Positions 34,782 through 44,006 of a DNA stretch of 64,000 nt are shown here, one piece after another. The notes beneath the pieces were generated by a model. It saw nothing but the letters and a program-made list of their open reading frames with translations. It did no database searches and had not been told where the DNA came from. The stretch is from Chryseobacterium taichungense (lineage in GTDB: Bacteria > Bacteroidota > Bacteroidia > Flavobacteriales > Weeksellaceae): NCBI RefSeq assembly GCF_900109935.1, contig NZ_FOBV01000002.1, forward strand, positions 642,592-706,591, given 5' to 3'. The translations under genes and the position numbers were made by a program. The number at the start of each line of letters is the position of its first letter. Position 1 is the stretch's first letter.

Positions 34782-34893
34782 CGTCAGTTCGAGTAGGTTT
34801 TTCGAAATGTAATGGAGAAAACCGTATCGAGAACCTGTAATGAAAACCTCCATTTCCGATACAAATTCTTTCAGAATTTCACTCGAATTGACG
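34782..34893 (+). repeat. intact palindromic intergenic repeat (112 bp)
   Basis: It is bounded by CGTCAGTTCGAGT and ACTCGAATTGACG, inverted ends with one mismatch. It has an internal block with CGTATCGAGAACC and CTCCATTTCCGATAC. It keeps an unoccupied copy of the IS110 target (TTTCACTCGAATTG). Confidence 0.8.
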
Positions 34894-34940
34894 AAAGTTA
34901 CGCCTACAAAAGCTATACATTATCTACCAATAAAAAAGAA

Positions 34941-34965
34941 GCTATCCTAAAATTTTGGATAGTCT
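34941..34965. terminator. hairpin preceding repeat copy 4
   Basis: GCTATCCTAAAA and TTTTGGATAGTC form an imperfect stem. It holds the same position as the hairpins in the array at 18.6 kb. Confidence 0.5.
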
Positions 34966-35036
34966 CTATTTTAAAACTTTGCTCCTTTTTTAATTATCAT
35001 TTTACAGCAAATGGCGTGAAGTCATGATTTTAATTT

Positions 35037-35185
35037 GCTCCGGAAGGAGCAATATCTGTGTAGACCTTCGTCAGTTTCTTGTAATATGAGAACTCCGGAG
35101 GAGTTCTATCTCATTATAGCACACCTCCGGCGTGCTTGTATGTTCTATCGTTTTTTCTGCTACACAGATATTGCTCATACTGAGC
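35037..35185. repeat. multi-branched palindromic repeat, copy 4
   Basis: A 149-bp element with arms at 35037-35063 and 35160-35185 sharing GCAATATCTGTGTAG or its complement. The inner hairpins are GAACTCCGGAGGAGTTC (35090-35106) and AGCACACCTCCGGCGTGCT (35118-35136). It lies 16 kb from copies 1-3 and, like them, next to a terminator between genes. Confidence 0.85.
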
Positions 35186-35218
35186 AAAATTTACTTATCC
35201 ATCTTTAATGCTAAAAAA

Positions 35219-35245
35219 AGGCTGCCCCAACTTTTAGGACAGCCT
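35219..35245 (-). terminator. terminator of uvrA
   Basis: AGGCTGCCCCAA and TTAGGACAGCCT pair on the minus strand with G.U pairs; the A-run at 35213-35219 gives the U-tract. Confidence 0.75.
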
Positions 35246-35254
35246 TTTTTAAAT

Positions 35255-38047
35255 TTATTGTTCCAGCTTTTCTCTGATATACTTGGCTGTGTAAGATTTT
35301 TTGTCATTTGCCAGCTCTTCCGGTGTTCCGGTGAATACCACTTCACCACCATGTTTTCCCGCTTCAGGACCGATATCAATGATGTAATCTGCACATTTGA
35401 TGATATCCGGCTGATGCTCGATCACAATGACAGAATGTCCAAGATCAATTAATGCCTGCAAAGATTTCAGTAATTTCTTGATATCATGGAAGTGCAGACC
35501 TGTCGAAGGTTCATCAAAAATAAACAGCGTCTTATCAGTAGTAACCCCTTTTACCAGGAATGAGGCCAGCTTCACACGTTGCGCTTCACCTCCGGAAAGA
35601 GTCGAAGAACTCTGTCCCAGCTGCAGGTATCCGAGTCCTACTTCCTGTAGCGGTTTCAGCTTGGTTACAATTTTATCTTCATGATTATCTTTAAAAAACT
35701 CAAGGGCATCGTCTACCGTCATGTGAAGAATATCGGAGATATTCTTTTCGTCATATTTGACTTCAAGAATTTCGTTCTTAAAACGGGTTCCTTTACAGAC
35801 TTCACACTGAAGCTCAATATCAGCCATAAACTGCATCGATACATTGATGACTCCTTCGCCTTTACATTCATCACATCTTCCGCCATCTACGTTGAAGGAG
35901 AAATGTTTAGGCTTATATCCCATCATTTTTGCTACTTTCTGCTTGGCAAACAAATCCCTGATGTCATCGTATGCTTTCAGATAGGTAACAGGATTTGAAC
36001 GTGAAGATTTTCCTATGGGGTTCTGATCGATCAGTTCGATATGCTTAATCAGCTTTTTTGGAAACTCAACCGAATCGTAATCTCCTTTCTTTCCGCCCAT
36101 ACCCAGCTGAATCTGGATATCATTGGTAAGAATTTCTTTCATTAAAGTCGACTTTCCACTACCGGAAACTCCTGAAATGACAACAAGATTTTCCAACGGA
36201 ACATCTACATCTACATTTTTGAGATTATTCTGTCGGGCGCCTCTGATGTTAATCCATTCTTTTGCTTTCCTTCGGTCCTTGGGAATTTCTATCTCCAGTC
36301 TTCCGGTAAGGTATTTAGATGTTAAAGTATCAGCATTTTTAAGCTCTTTATAATCTCCCGCAAATACCAGTTCACCTCCTAAATATCCTGCTTCAGGGCC
36401 GATATCAATAATATAATCTGCGGCTTTCATTACATCTTCATCATGCTCCACAACAATTACGGTATTGCCTAAGTCGCGCAGATTTTTCAAAACTCCGATA
36501 AGATTTTCCGTATCTCTGGAATGCAGTCCGATCGAAGGTTCATCCAGAATATAAATGGAACCCACCAGCGAACTTCCCAAACTTGTAGCAAGATTGATTC
36601 TCTGGCTTTCTCCTCCCGAAAGGGTATTGGAGGTACGGTTAAGCGTTAAATATCCCAACCCAACTTTTAATAAAAATTCAATACGGGTAGTGATTTCATA
36701 AAGCAATCTTTTGGCTACTTCCTGATCATGTTCTGATAATTTTAAACTGTTAATCAAAGGGAACAGTTCATCCAAAGGAAGCTCAATCATCGACTGGATA
36801 TTATGTCCGTCGATCTTTACCCAGGTTGTTTCTTCACGCAGTCTTAATCCTTCGCAGGTAGGGCAGAGGGTTTTTCCACGGTATCTGGAAAGCATCACCC
36901 GGTACTGTATTTTATAAAGATTTTCTTCCAGCATTCTGAAGAAGTTGTCGATGGATGGGAATGTGCTTTTGCCGTCACCTTTCCAAAGGTATTTCTTCTG
37001 TTCCTTAGTCAGCTGATGATAAGGTTTATGAATCGGAAAATCTTTTGCTTTTTTGATGAAATCTTTCTTCCATTCGCTCATGCTTTCTCCTCTCCATGAA
37101 GCTACCGCATCTTCGAAAATAGATAAAGCTTTATTGGGAATTACCAGATCTTCATCAATACCGATCACTTTACCGTAGCCTTCACAGGTCGGACAGGCAC
37201 CATAAGGATTATTAAAACTGAAAAAGTGAATATTCGGTTCCAGGAACTCTATGCCATCAAGTTCAAATTTGTTGGAGAATTCTTTTGTTGCTCCTGTATC
37301 TGTATTTTTCAGATAACAGTATCCGCGACCTTCATAAAATGCCATCTGTATGGAATCCGCAAGACGCTGCAGGAAGCTTTCATCTTCCTCGTAAGAAAAA
37401 CGGTCGATCATGAGATTGATTTCCATTCCTTTTTCGGGAGTAAATCCGAAGCTTTCCAGATCTTCAATTCCTGCTACATTACCGTTGATCTCAAGTCTTG
37501 TAAATCCGGCAAGCTTGAGAATATTAAGATTTTCTGCAAAGTTTTCTGCATCATATTCGTAAGGAGCCGTGAGTAAAAATGATGAATCTTTTTTTGAATC
37601 TTTAATAAAATCTACCACATCAGAAACCGAATCTTTCTTTACTTCTTCACCTGAAACGGGAGAAAATGTTTTCCCGATCCTTGCAAAAAGAAGCTTCAGA
37701 TAATCGTAAATTTCCGTTGAAGTCCCCACCGTTGACCTCGGGTTTGAGGAAATTACTTTCTGCTGAATAGCAATGGAAGGGGCGAGCCCTTTAATATCAT
37801 CAACCTTAGGCTTTTCGAGCTTGCCTAAAAACTGACGTGCATAAGAGCTGAGACTCTCTACATATCTTCTTTGTCCTTCCGCATAAATCGTATCAAAAGC
37901 CAATGAAGATTTTCCGCTTCCGGAAACTCCTGTGATGACAATCAGTTTATTTTTAGGGATGAGAACATCGATGTGTTTCAGATTGTTAAGGTGTGCATTC
38001 TTAACGAAAATCTGTTTTTTAATATCTATATCTGTTGTATTAGCCAT
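35255..38047 (-). CDS. uvrA: excinuclease ABC subunit A
   Basis: A 930-residue double ABC ATPase that detects DNA damage in nucleotide excision repair. The first Walker A is GVSGSGKSSLAF, followed by the canonical AEGQRRYVESLSSYARQFLG. Zinc-finger cysteines lie in CPTCEGYG and CPTCEGLRL, and the C-terminal zinc module is CDECKGEG with CEVCKG. Two ABC signatures (NTLSGGESQRI and STLSGGEAQRV) are present. Length is standard. The start is ATG at 38047. It is a lone gene; uvrB and uvrC are not in the window. Confidence 0.97.
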   Translation of the reverse strand: MANTTDIDIKKQIFVKNAHLNNLKHIDVLIPKNKLIVITGVSGSGKSSLAFDTIYAEGQRRYVESLSSYARQFLGKLEKPKVDDIKGLAPSIAIQQKVISSNPRSTVGTSTEIYDYLKLLFARIGKTFSPVSGEEVKKDSVSDVVDFIKDSKKDSSFLLTAPYEYDAENFAENLNILKLAGFTRLEINGNVAGIEDLESFGFTPEKGMEINLMIDRFSYEEDESFLQRLADSIQMAFYEGRGYCYLKNTDTGATKEFSNKFELDGIEFLEPNIHFFSFNNPYGACPTCEGYGKVIGIDEDLVIPNKALSIFEDAVASWRGESMSEWKKDFIKKAKDFPIHKPYHQLTKEQKKYLWKGDGKSTFPSIDNFFRMLEENLYKIQYRVMLSRYRGKTLCPTCEGLRLREETTWVKIDGHNIQSMIELPLDELFPLINSLKLSEHDQEVAKRLLYEITTRIEFLLKVGLGYLTLNRTSNTLSGGESQRINLATSLGSSLVGSIYILDEPSIGLHSRDTENLIGVLKNLRDLGNTVIVVEHDEDVMKAADYIIDIGPEAGYLGGELVFAGDYKELKNADTLTSKYLTGRLEIEIPKDRRKAKEWINIRGARQNNLKNVDVDVPLENLVVISGVSGSGKSTLMKEILTNDIQIQLGMGGKKGDYDSVEFPKKLIKHIELIDQNPIGKSSRSNPVTYLKAYDDIRDLFAKQKVAKMMGYKPKHFSFNVDGGRCDECKGEGVINVSMQFMADIELQCEVCKGTRFKNEILEVKYDEKNISDILHMTVDDALEFFKDNHEDKIVTKLKPLQEVGLGYLQLGQSSSTLSGGEAQRVKLASFLVKGVTTDKTLFIFDEPSTGLHFHDIKKLLKSLQALIDLGHSVIVIEHQPDIIKCADYIIDIGPEAGKHGGEVVFTGTPEELANDKKSYTAKYIREKLEQ

Positions 38048-38183
38048 AGTAAAATTAAGACTAACAAAATTACGAAATTCTGATGGATTTTTTTATGCAA
38101 TTAAAGCTAAATTACGACACGTTATCATCATTATATTCTCCATGTATTGTTTTGATACCATAGAATTATTTAAATTGCACAGA

Positions 38184-38191
38184 TAAATTTG
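38184..38191 (+). promoter_or_regulatory. TAAATTTG promoter element
   Basis: A perfect TAnnTTTG match 8 bp before a 16-codon frame and 73 bp before a terminator hairpin. It suggests a short transcript of about 95 bases. Confidence 0.4.
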
Positions 38192-38198
38192 CAACAGA

Positions 38199-38249
38199 AT
38201 GAGAAAGTTTTTCAGAGATCTGATTGCACATTTGATGAGAAAGCGCTAA
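38199..38249 (+). CDS. candidate 16-aa basic peptide ahead of a terminator
   Basis: ATG-started frame encoding MRKFFRDLIAHLMRKR, an amphipathic basic peptide. It lies between a TAAATTTG box and a strong terminator-like hairpin, 124 bp before a TonB receptor gene. It may be a leader peptide, a small RNA or chance. No family is recognised. Confidence 0.3.
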   Translation: MRKFFRDLIAHLMRKR

Positions 38250-38262
38250 CAACGATATTTCC

Positions 38263-38292
38263 CACATGCAGTTTTACCCAACTGCATTTTTT
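38263..38292 (+). terminator. strong terminator/attenuator upstream of TonB receptor
   Basis: ATGCAGTT and AACTGCAT pair perfectly around TTACCC and are followed by seven T. It lies within the 325-bp gap 38048-38372. No cobalamin riboswitch motifs were seen. Confidence 0.7.
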
Positions 38293-38372
38293 TATGACAA
38301 CTATCATTTGTAGGTGTTAGCGAACTCCACTACTTTTGGGCTCAGTAAAAATAACCGGTATAATTTTAAGGT

Positions 38373-40184
38373 ATGATCAAAAAAGCAGGAAGTATTTTTT
38401 TTCTCGGAACATTGTTTTTCGCACACGCACAGGAAAAATCAACTGATATAGAAACTATTGAAATTCAGGGAAAACTTTTTTCCACGCCGTATAAAAGCGC
38501 GAATCAAAACATTACCGTTATCACCAAAGAGGAAATTCTCAATTCTCCTGCGCAAAGTATCGACGAAGTGCTGCAACAGATTGCCGGAATGGACATCAGA
38601 AGGAGAGGTGCTAACGGCGTACAAAGTGATATTGGTTTCCGGGGAAGTTCTTTTGAACAGGTTCTTTTACTCCTGAACGGAATCAGGATGAATGATTCAC
38701 AAACCGGTCACAACACCATGAATCTGCCTGTCGACCTTGATGATGTAGAAAGAATAGAAGTTATTAAAGGTCCTGCAGCAAGACGTTTCGGACAAAATGC
38801 CTATGCGGGCGTTATCAATGTTATTACAAAAACAGATCCGGGAAAAAGAGTGAGAGTAAAAGCTGAAGCCGGAGATTACGAAACGTATGGTTTAGGCCTG
38901 AATGCCCAGCTGGGAAATGAAAAATTCTCAAATTCTTTACAGGTCAATTCTTCCGGTTCGCAGGGATATATGTACAATACCGATTATGAAATCAGAAATG
39001 TTTTTTATCAAAGTAAGCTTAACATTAAAGATGGAGATATAAGACTTCAGGCGGGCTTTTCTGAAAAGAAATTCGGTGCCAATGGCTTTTATTCCTCAAA
39101 AGCTGCCACAGAACAATATGAAGAAACACAGGCTTCCATCGTAAGTCTGGCTCATCAACAAACCTTTGGAAAATTAAAATTAAACTCAAACGTATATTGG
39201 AGAAGAGGGCAGGATATGTATCTCTATAACAGGGAAAAACCTGAAGTCTACCGAAATATGCATATTGGTAATAATGTGGGCGGAGAAGTGAATTCCAGCT
39301 ATCAATGGGGATTGGGAACTACAGGAATTGGCGTAGAGGTAAGAAAGGAATTTCTTGCAAGCAATAACCTTGGAGAGAGAAACCGGTTTGTTTCCCAGGT
39401 TTTCTTTGAACATCATTTTTCACTGCTGAACAACAAACTAAACATCAGTCCGGGAATTTCATGGGCAAATTATTCTAATGAAGGAAACTTTTTTTATCCC
39501 GGTTTAGACGTTGGCTACAGCTTTGACCAGAACAATAAAATTTATGGAAACATTGCAAAAGTTCACAGAATTCCATCCTTCACAGATCTGTATTATGTAA
39601 GCAAAACCGAGCAAGGTAATCAGAATTTATTGCCTGAAAATGCGGTTTATGCCGAAATAGGTTATCAGTTTCAGACAAAAAATATACTGGCAAAACTGAG
39701 CGGATTCCTGAGAGATTCTGATAATGCCATCGACTGGACCAAAATAAGTAACAACGACCCGGTATGGTATGCCCAGAATATCAGAGAAACCACAATCAAA
39801 GGGATTGAAGCAGAGATAAATCATCGCATCAACAACTGGCTGAAATACACGGTCAGCTATACTTATCTGGATAATAAATTAAATAAACCCGGTGATTTTT
39901 TGGCAAGGTATGCTCTGGATAATTTAAAACATCAGTTCATTACAAAACTGGAAACAAGATTTTTGAAAAATTTTACTAATGAAGTTATTTATCGTTATAA
40001 TGAAAGATTGAATAGCGGCAGTTATAACCTTTTGGATGATAAATTAAGTTTTGTTAAAACAGACTTTTCGATATATATTCTTATTAATAATTTAACAAAT
40101 ACTTCATATACAGAAACATTTGGTGTTGCAATGCCTCAAAGATGGTTCCATATTGGGTTATCTTATAATATCAATATTAAATAA
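38373..40184 (+). CDS. TonB-dependent outer-membrane receptor (BtuB/CirA-like)
   Basis: A 603-residue receptor. The signal peptide MIKKAGSIFFLGTLFFAHAQ is followed by a TonB-box-like region (TIEIQGK) and the plug domain (NITVITKEEILNSPAQSIDEVLQQIAGMDIRRRGANGVQSDIGFRGSSFEQVLLLLNGIRMND, VERIEVIKGPAARRFGQNAYAGVINVIT). The barrel ends in WFHIGLSYNINIK. Size and plug resemble vitamin B12 or colicin-type receptors, but no cobalamin riboswitch lies upstream. The next gene is a small outer-membrane DUF2490 protein, probably co-transcribed. Confidence 0.87.
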   Translation: MIKKAGSIFFLGTLFFAHAQEKSTDIETIEIQGKLFSTPYKSANQNITVITKEEILNSPAQSIDEVLQQIAGMDIRRRGANGVQSDIGFRGSSFEQVLLLLNGIRMNDSQTGHNTMNLPVDLDDVERIEVIKGPAARRFGQNAYAGVINVITKTDPGKRVRVKAEAGDYETYGLGLNAQLGNEKFSNSLQVNSSGSQGYMYNTDYEIRNVFYQSKLNIKDGDIRLQAGFSEKKFGANGFYSSKAATEQYEETQASIVSLAHQQTFGKLKLNSNVYWRRGQDMYLYNREKPEVYRNMHIGNNVGGEVNSSYQWGLGTTGIGVEVRKEFLASNNLGERNRFVSQVFFEHHFSLLNNKLNISPGISWANYSNEGNFFYPGLDVGYSFDQNNKIYGNIAKVHRIPSFTDLYYVSKTEQGNQNLLPENAVYAEIGYQFQTKNILAKLSGFLRDSDNAIDWTKISNNDPVWYAQNIRETTIKGIEAEINHRINNWLKYTVSYTYLDNKLNKPGDFLARYALDNLKHQFITKLETRFLKNFTNEVIYRYNERLNSGSYNLLDDKLSFVKTDFSIYILINNLTNTSYTETFGVAMPQRWFHIGLSYNINIK

Positions 40185-40259
40185 TTGTTAATTGATAATG
40201 AATTAAAGTTAATATTAAGAAATTGTTAATTCATTTACATTTGCAAAAATTTTTTTTGA

Positions 40260-40982
40260 ATGAAACTGTCAGTAGCCTTAGGTCTGAGTTTATTTTTAAG
40301 TACAATATTTATCAAAGCGCAGGAACATATTTCCAGCTTTAATGCACTGACGATAACTTATAAATTTCATCCGAAGTTTTTTCTATATGCAGAAGGCCAA
40401 TCGAGAGGGATTGAAGAATATACGTATCCTGATTATTACGAAATAAAAGGTGGATTGGGATATAATCTTACCAAAAACCACAAGCCTTTTGTCGGGTTGG
40501 GGAGATATGCCACCTATAAAGATCACGCGATCAATAAAGAGGAATTCAGAATCTGGCTTCAGGATGTCATTGATTTCAAAAAAGGTGTTGTGAAATTTGA
40601 AAACCGATTCCGTGCGGAAAAATCGTGGTTTTACGAGCCTCAAACAGATAAAAATTCGCAGAGAATGCGTTACCGTTATCGTCTGAATATTTCGGTTCCT
40701 TTAAATGCGAAAAAAATAGGCCCTAAAACTTTGTTTGCCAATGCTTATGATGAAATATTCATTGTATCTCCTATAAAACCTGCTTTTGCAAGAAACAGGG
40801 TATATGGAGGTTTAGGATACCAGATCGATGAAAACTTCGGTGTTCTGGGCGGATATTTGTGGCAAAGAGAATTTGATGCAAAAGGCAATAAAAACTTTCA
40901 TTTTGTATACCTTGCTTTAAATATCAATATTGATGATACAAATCCTCCTGCCAAAACTTACCATTTTCCGGGAGCCGATTAA
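40260..40982 (+). CDS. DUF2490 family outer-membrane beta-barrel protein
   Basis: A 240-residue protein with signal peptide (MKLSVALGLSLFLSTIFIKAQ) and alternating beta strands rich in aromatic residues (FNALTITYKFHPKFFLYAEGQSRG, RMRYRYRLNISVPL, NKNFHFVYLALNINI). This is the pattern of DUF2490, predicted small barrels of unknown role. It lies 75 bases after the TonB receptor. Its last 59 bases overlap, on the opposite strand, the end of the M48 protease gene. Confidence 0.83.
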   Translation: MKLSVALGLSLFLSTIFIKAQEHISSFNALTITYKFHPKFFLYAEGQSRGIEEYTYPDYYEIKGGLGYNLTKNHKPFVGLGRYATYKDHAINKEEFRIWLQDVIDFKKGVVKFENRFRAEKSWFYEPQTDKNSQRMRYRYRLNISVPLNAKKIGPKTLFANAYDEIFIVSPIKPAFARNRVYGGLGYQIDENFGVLGGYLWQREFDAKGNKNFHFVYLALNINIDDTNPPAKTYHFPGAD

Positions 40983-43026
40983 CCGATTTCTCAAGTTTCA
41001 CCTGGAAACCGATGAGTTGCTCTTTGCTGAAGATGTACGCTTTATTTAATAGGTTGCGATATTCTCCAACAAAAGAGAATAAAGATTCTACTTCTTTCAT
41101 AATGTATTTATCATGATTAAAATATATGTATTCGGAATCTATAAAATCTATAATCAGTTTTTTGTTTTCGGACGTTAAAAAATCTTTGTATGATGATTCT
41201 TCGTTAAATTTCTTCAGAACATCTTTAAAAGCTTTTTCTTTTTTAAGTAAAATGCTTCTTTTTTTACGGATTTCTTCTACAGGTAAAGTTACCGTCATAA
41301 ACGCTAATCCTTCAGCGAAATGATTTAGTACATTTTCATACATATCGTATTCACGATTAATTGAGGCAAATGTGAGATATGTGTTTTTAAGAATTTCCTT
41401 ATCCGCATCTGTTGCTAAGCTGTAATAATAACTAAAAATCTGCTTATCATTGTCAGACAATGCCAGTTTCATCTCTTCCAGTTTTTTAGTAAGTCTTGAA
41501 GTTAAAATTCTCGCATCTTTTGACGGATATAGTACTCCATCGTACTTAAATGTCTTAACCACTTTCGGATTTGCCACGATTTCCTTAAGTATCGAAAGAT
41601 CGTTCTCCAGACCAGTCTTTTCGTAGACGAGAGAAACCATTGCATCACTGAAAAGCTTTTCGGATGAAACTTCTGAGGTTATTTGCAAACCCTCAATATT
41701 CTCCAAAACCGGATTATGTCTTTCATAATAACCATTATTATAGATACTCATCATGTGGAGCGGATACTTTTTCTTATAAAGTTCTGCGAAAAGTTCGTTG
41801 TTATGAATGGTTTCACCGACATTTTTAACCTCGTAAAGGGTCAGATATTTGCTTGTTAATGCCTTACCTATTTCATCAAAACCCCGTATAATGTTTTTGG
41901 CCAGATTATTATTTTTCGGACGGTTCTTTGTTTCATTTTTACGGATCATCTCAATTCTACGCGTAGTCTCGGGATGAGATGCCCATTGATCTTCAATTTC
42001 CAGCTTTGTCCTGTTGAAGCGGGTCAGTTCATCCTCAGTGATCTTAGGTAAATCATTTTCGTAAACGTGATTATTTCTCTCACTAAAGACTTTCATCAAA
42101 GCCGTCTGATTATCAAAAAGATTCTCGGGAAGATATTTTCCCTCACTCTGGGTGTAAAAACTAAAAGCACTTTCAAATGCCGTACTGCTGAGCTCAAGTC
42201 TCAAAAGAGATGAAATCTGCTCTTCAGGATTGGTAACATATGTAGCAACGGCATCTGCATGAAATTCCATTTCTCTTCTGAGAGATGCATTATTTTTAAA
42301 GATAAAATCTGAAAAAAACTTCAGAATATATTTAAATGCATTGATAAAGCCAACGGAAATCATACCTGTAAGCTGAAATGCCCAATGACCCGAACCATGT
42401 TTTATGGTTTGTTCATAATCATTATTGTTATAAACGGTATCAAAAATAATTTTCTCTGCCTGATTGACGTATCCGCCGATTTTCATGCTTCTCTGGGAGA
42501 AATGTCCGAATTCATGAGCAAGAACAGATTTAAGCTCGCCGACCGTACAGGAATTTACCAGGCCGATTCCGATTGTGAGGTTTTTTTTCACCGGGAGAAA
42601 CATACTCCAGAATAGGGAATTATAGCTCACACTTGCATTTACCTCGGGAGAGAAAAATACTTTACCGGGCATCTTTACTTTTGTTTCTGCAACAATCTCA
42701 TCAATAATAGCAAAAAGTTCAGGCTGATTTTTACGGTTGACTTCAATAAGATGTCTTGTGCTATAGTTATTTTTGATGAAAATAAATTTAATCAGGAAGT
42801 AGAATACGACAAGTCCGACACTGAATAATCCAAGGGCAAGAAGGACCGTAAGATAATTTGCATGCAAAGCAATAATCTTTACCGCTGCATATCCCAAAAG
42901 AAATATCAACCCGAGCGAAATCAGAATCAATACAAAATATACAGTGAAAAATACTAAAATCGATACAATGGCTGAAATCAGCTTAGACTGGTATGCTCTG
43001 GAAATAGGAGGTAGGTTATTAGTCAT
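40924..43026 (-). CDS. M48-family membrane metalloprotease with long C-terminal domain
   Basis: A 700-residue protein with two or three membrane spans in the first 85 residues. The zinc site is HEFGH (171-175), with a downstream glutamate ligand region in RREMEFHADAVATYV. This places it in the M48 (HtpX/Ste24-like) group. The C-terminal 350 residues are helical, and their role is unknown. Length is about twice that of HtpX, as in several Bacteroidetes M48 proteins. The HD-hydrolase gene starts its operon six bases upstream. Confidence 0.87.
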   Translation of the reverse strand: MTNNLPPISRAYQSKLISAIVSILVFFTVYFVLILISLGLIFLLGYAAVKIIALHANYLTVLLALGLFSVGLVVFYFLIKFIFIKNNYSTRHLIEVNRKNQPELFAIIDEIVAETKVKMPGKVFFSPEVNASVSYNSLFWSMFLPVKKNLTIGIGLVNSCTVGELKSVLAHEFGHFSQRSMKIGGYVNQAEKIIFDTVYNNNDYEQTIKHGSGHWAFQLTGMISVGFINAFKYILKFFSDFIFKNNASLRREMEFHADAVATYVTNPEEQISSLLRLELSSTAFESAFSFYTQSEGKYLPENLFDNQTALMKVFSERNNHVYENDLPKITEDELTRFNRTKLEIEDQWASHPETTRRIEMIRKNETKNRPKNNNLAKNIIRGFDEIGKALTSKYLTLYEVKNVGETIHNNELFAELYKKKYPLHMMSIYNNGYYERHNPVLENIEGLQITSEVSSEKLFSDAMVSLVYEKTGLENDLSILKEIVANPKVVKTFKYDGVLYPSKDARILTSRLTKKLEEMKLALSDNDKQIFSYYYSLATDADKEILKNTYLTFASINREYDMYENVLNHFAEGLAFMTVTLPVEEIRKKRSILLKKEKAFKDVLKKFNEESSYKDFLTSENKKLIIDFIDSEYIYFNHDKYIMKEVESLFSFVGEYRNLLNKAYIFSKEQLIGFQVKLEKSVNRLPENGKFWQEDLYHQY

Positions 43027-43032
43027 AAGGTC

Positions 43033-43479
43033 TTAATATTTTTCAATCAGATAACGATACGCTTTAAGATATTTGTTAAATCTTTTGATATCCTTTGGAG
43101 TCAACTCTCTGTTTACACGGCGGAGATCCATGTTATCACGCAGGTCATTAAGCTTTACAGCAACTGCTAATGGAGAACGTTCAGTTCTTCTTACAAAATC
43201 ATCATAATCTTCATCTGGATCAAACTTGGTTAGACAACTGATCGCAAAAATAATATATTCCGGAAAACCTTCACTACGAAGATAATCAAGGCTGAATTCC
43301 TGTGGATGGTCTTCAACAACATCATGTAATACCCCTACAATCTTCTCATCCAGGGTTTTTCCGTATTCCATTACACGCATAACGTGGGCAATGTACGGTG
43401 CATGATATTTGTCTGTCTGTCCTTTGTGTGCCTTATCGGCTATTTTTATTGCTCTGTTGAGCAGTTCTTCTTTTGTCAT
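43033..43479 (-). CDS. HD-domain (p)ppGpp hydrolase-like protein
   Basis: A 148-residue stand-alone HD hydrolase resembling small alarmone hydrolases (MESH1/SpoT hydrolase domain). Motifs are AIKIADKAHKGQTDKYHAPYIAHVMRV (His18, His32), the metal pair LHDVVED (His52, Asp53), and AVKLNDLRDNMDLRR near residue 110. No synthetase domain is present. It could cleave ppGpp or a related nucleotide. It is translated just ahead of the M48 protease (six-base gap). Confidence 0.83.
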   Translation of the reverse strand: MTKEELLNRAIKIADKAHKGQTDKYHAPYIAHVMRVMEYGKTLDEKIVGVLHDVVEDHPQEFSLDYLRSEGFPEYIIFAISCLTKFDPDEDYDDFVRRTERSPLAVAVKLNDLRDNMDLRRVNRELTPKDIKRFNKYLKAYRYLIEKY

Positions 43480-43507
43480 CGTAAATAAGTAGAGTACAAA
43501 AATAAAA

Positions 43508-43532
43508 AATGCCCCAAGATTTGAGACATTTT
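43508..43532 (-). terminator. terminator of small secreted-protein gene
   Basis: AAATGTCTCAA and TTGGGGCATTT pair on the minus strand with two G.U pairs, followed by U-rich sequence. Confidence 0.7.
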
Positions 43533-43588
43533 TTAATAATAATTTTGTTAAATACGAATTCTTAAGACATTAAAATAATTACAGACAA

Positions 43589-43873
43589 TTATTTATCATC
43601 TTCCTTCTTTTCTGGAATCATTGCATTAAGCATTTTATAATCGGTGGAGTCTTTTCTGTTGTCCTTAAGGCTGGAATATAACGATTCATCAGGCTTTGCA
43701 GAAGGCATTTTATACATTTCCTTTTGAAGATCTTTAGGTTTAAGATTCTGATCAGGCAAAGTAAATGTTTTTACCTTTGTTGTATCCATTTTAGGCAAGA
43801 CAGTCTTTTTGTCTTTTTGCTGTGCTGAAACCGCAGTTGAAATAAATATAACTGAAACTAATACTATTCTCAT
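43589..43873 (-). CDS. small exported hypothetical protein (94 aa)
   Basis: It begins with a Sec signal peptide, MRIVLVSVIFISTAVSAQQ, followed by about 75 charged, Lys/Pro-rich residues (KTVLPKMDTTKVKTFTLP, ESLYSSLKDNRKDSTDYKMLN) and an acidic end (PEKKEDDK). No cysteine or membrane segment. I chose ATG 43873; a longer frame to 43912 lacks signal-peptide form. Unrecognised family, probably periplasmic. It is a single gene with its own terminator. Confidence 0.7.
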   Translation of the reverse strand: MRIVLVSVIFISTAVSAQQKDKKTVLPKMDTTKVKTFTLPDQNLKPKDLQKEMYKMPSAKPDESLYSSLKDNRKDSTDYKMLNAMIPEKKEDDK

Positions 43874-44006
43874 AATAAAATTTACATTAAATGATAGCCA
43901 TTGTGATAACAAGACAATTCAGGATTCAATTATATTACATCACTTACTACATTTTAGTTTTTTATTAAATTGAAGAATGAAATTTTAATTAAAATACAAA
44001 AATAAA

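Noticed and set aside
38250..38372. Cobalamin riboswitch ahead of the TonB receptor
   Set aside because: I found no B12-box-like sequence, and the region is too short for the full riboswitch.
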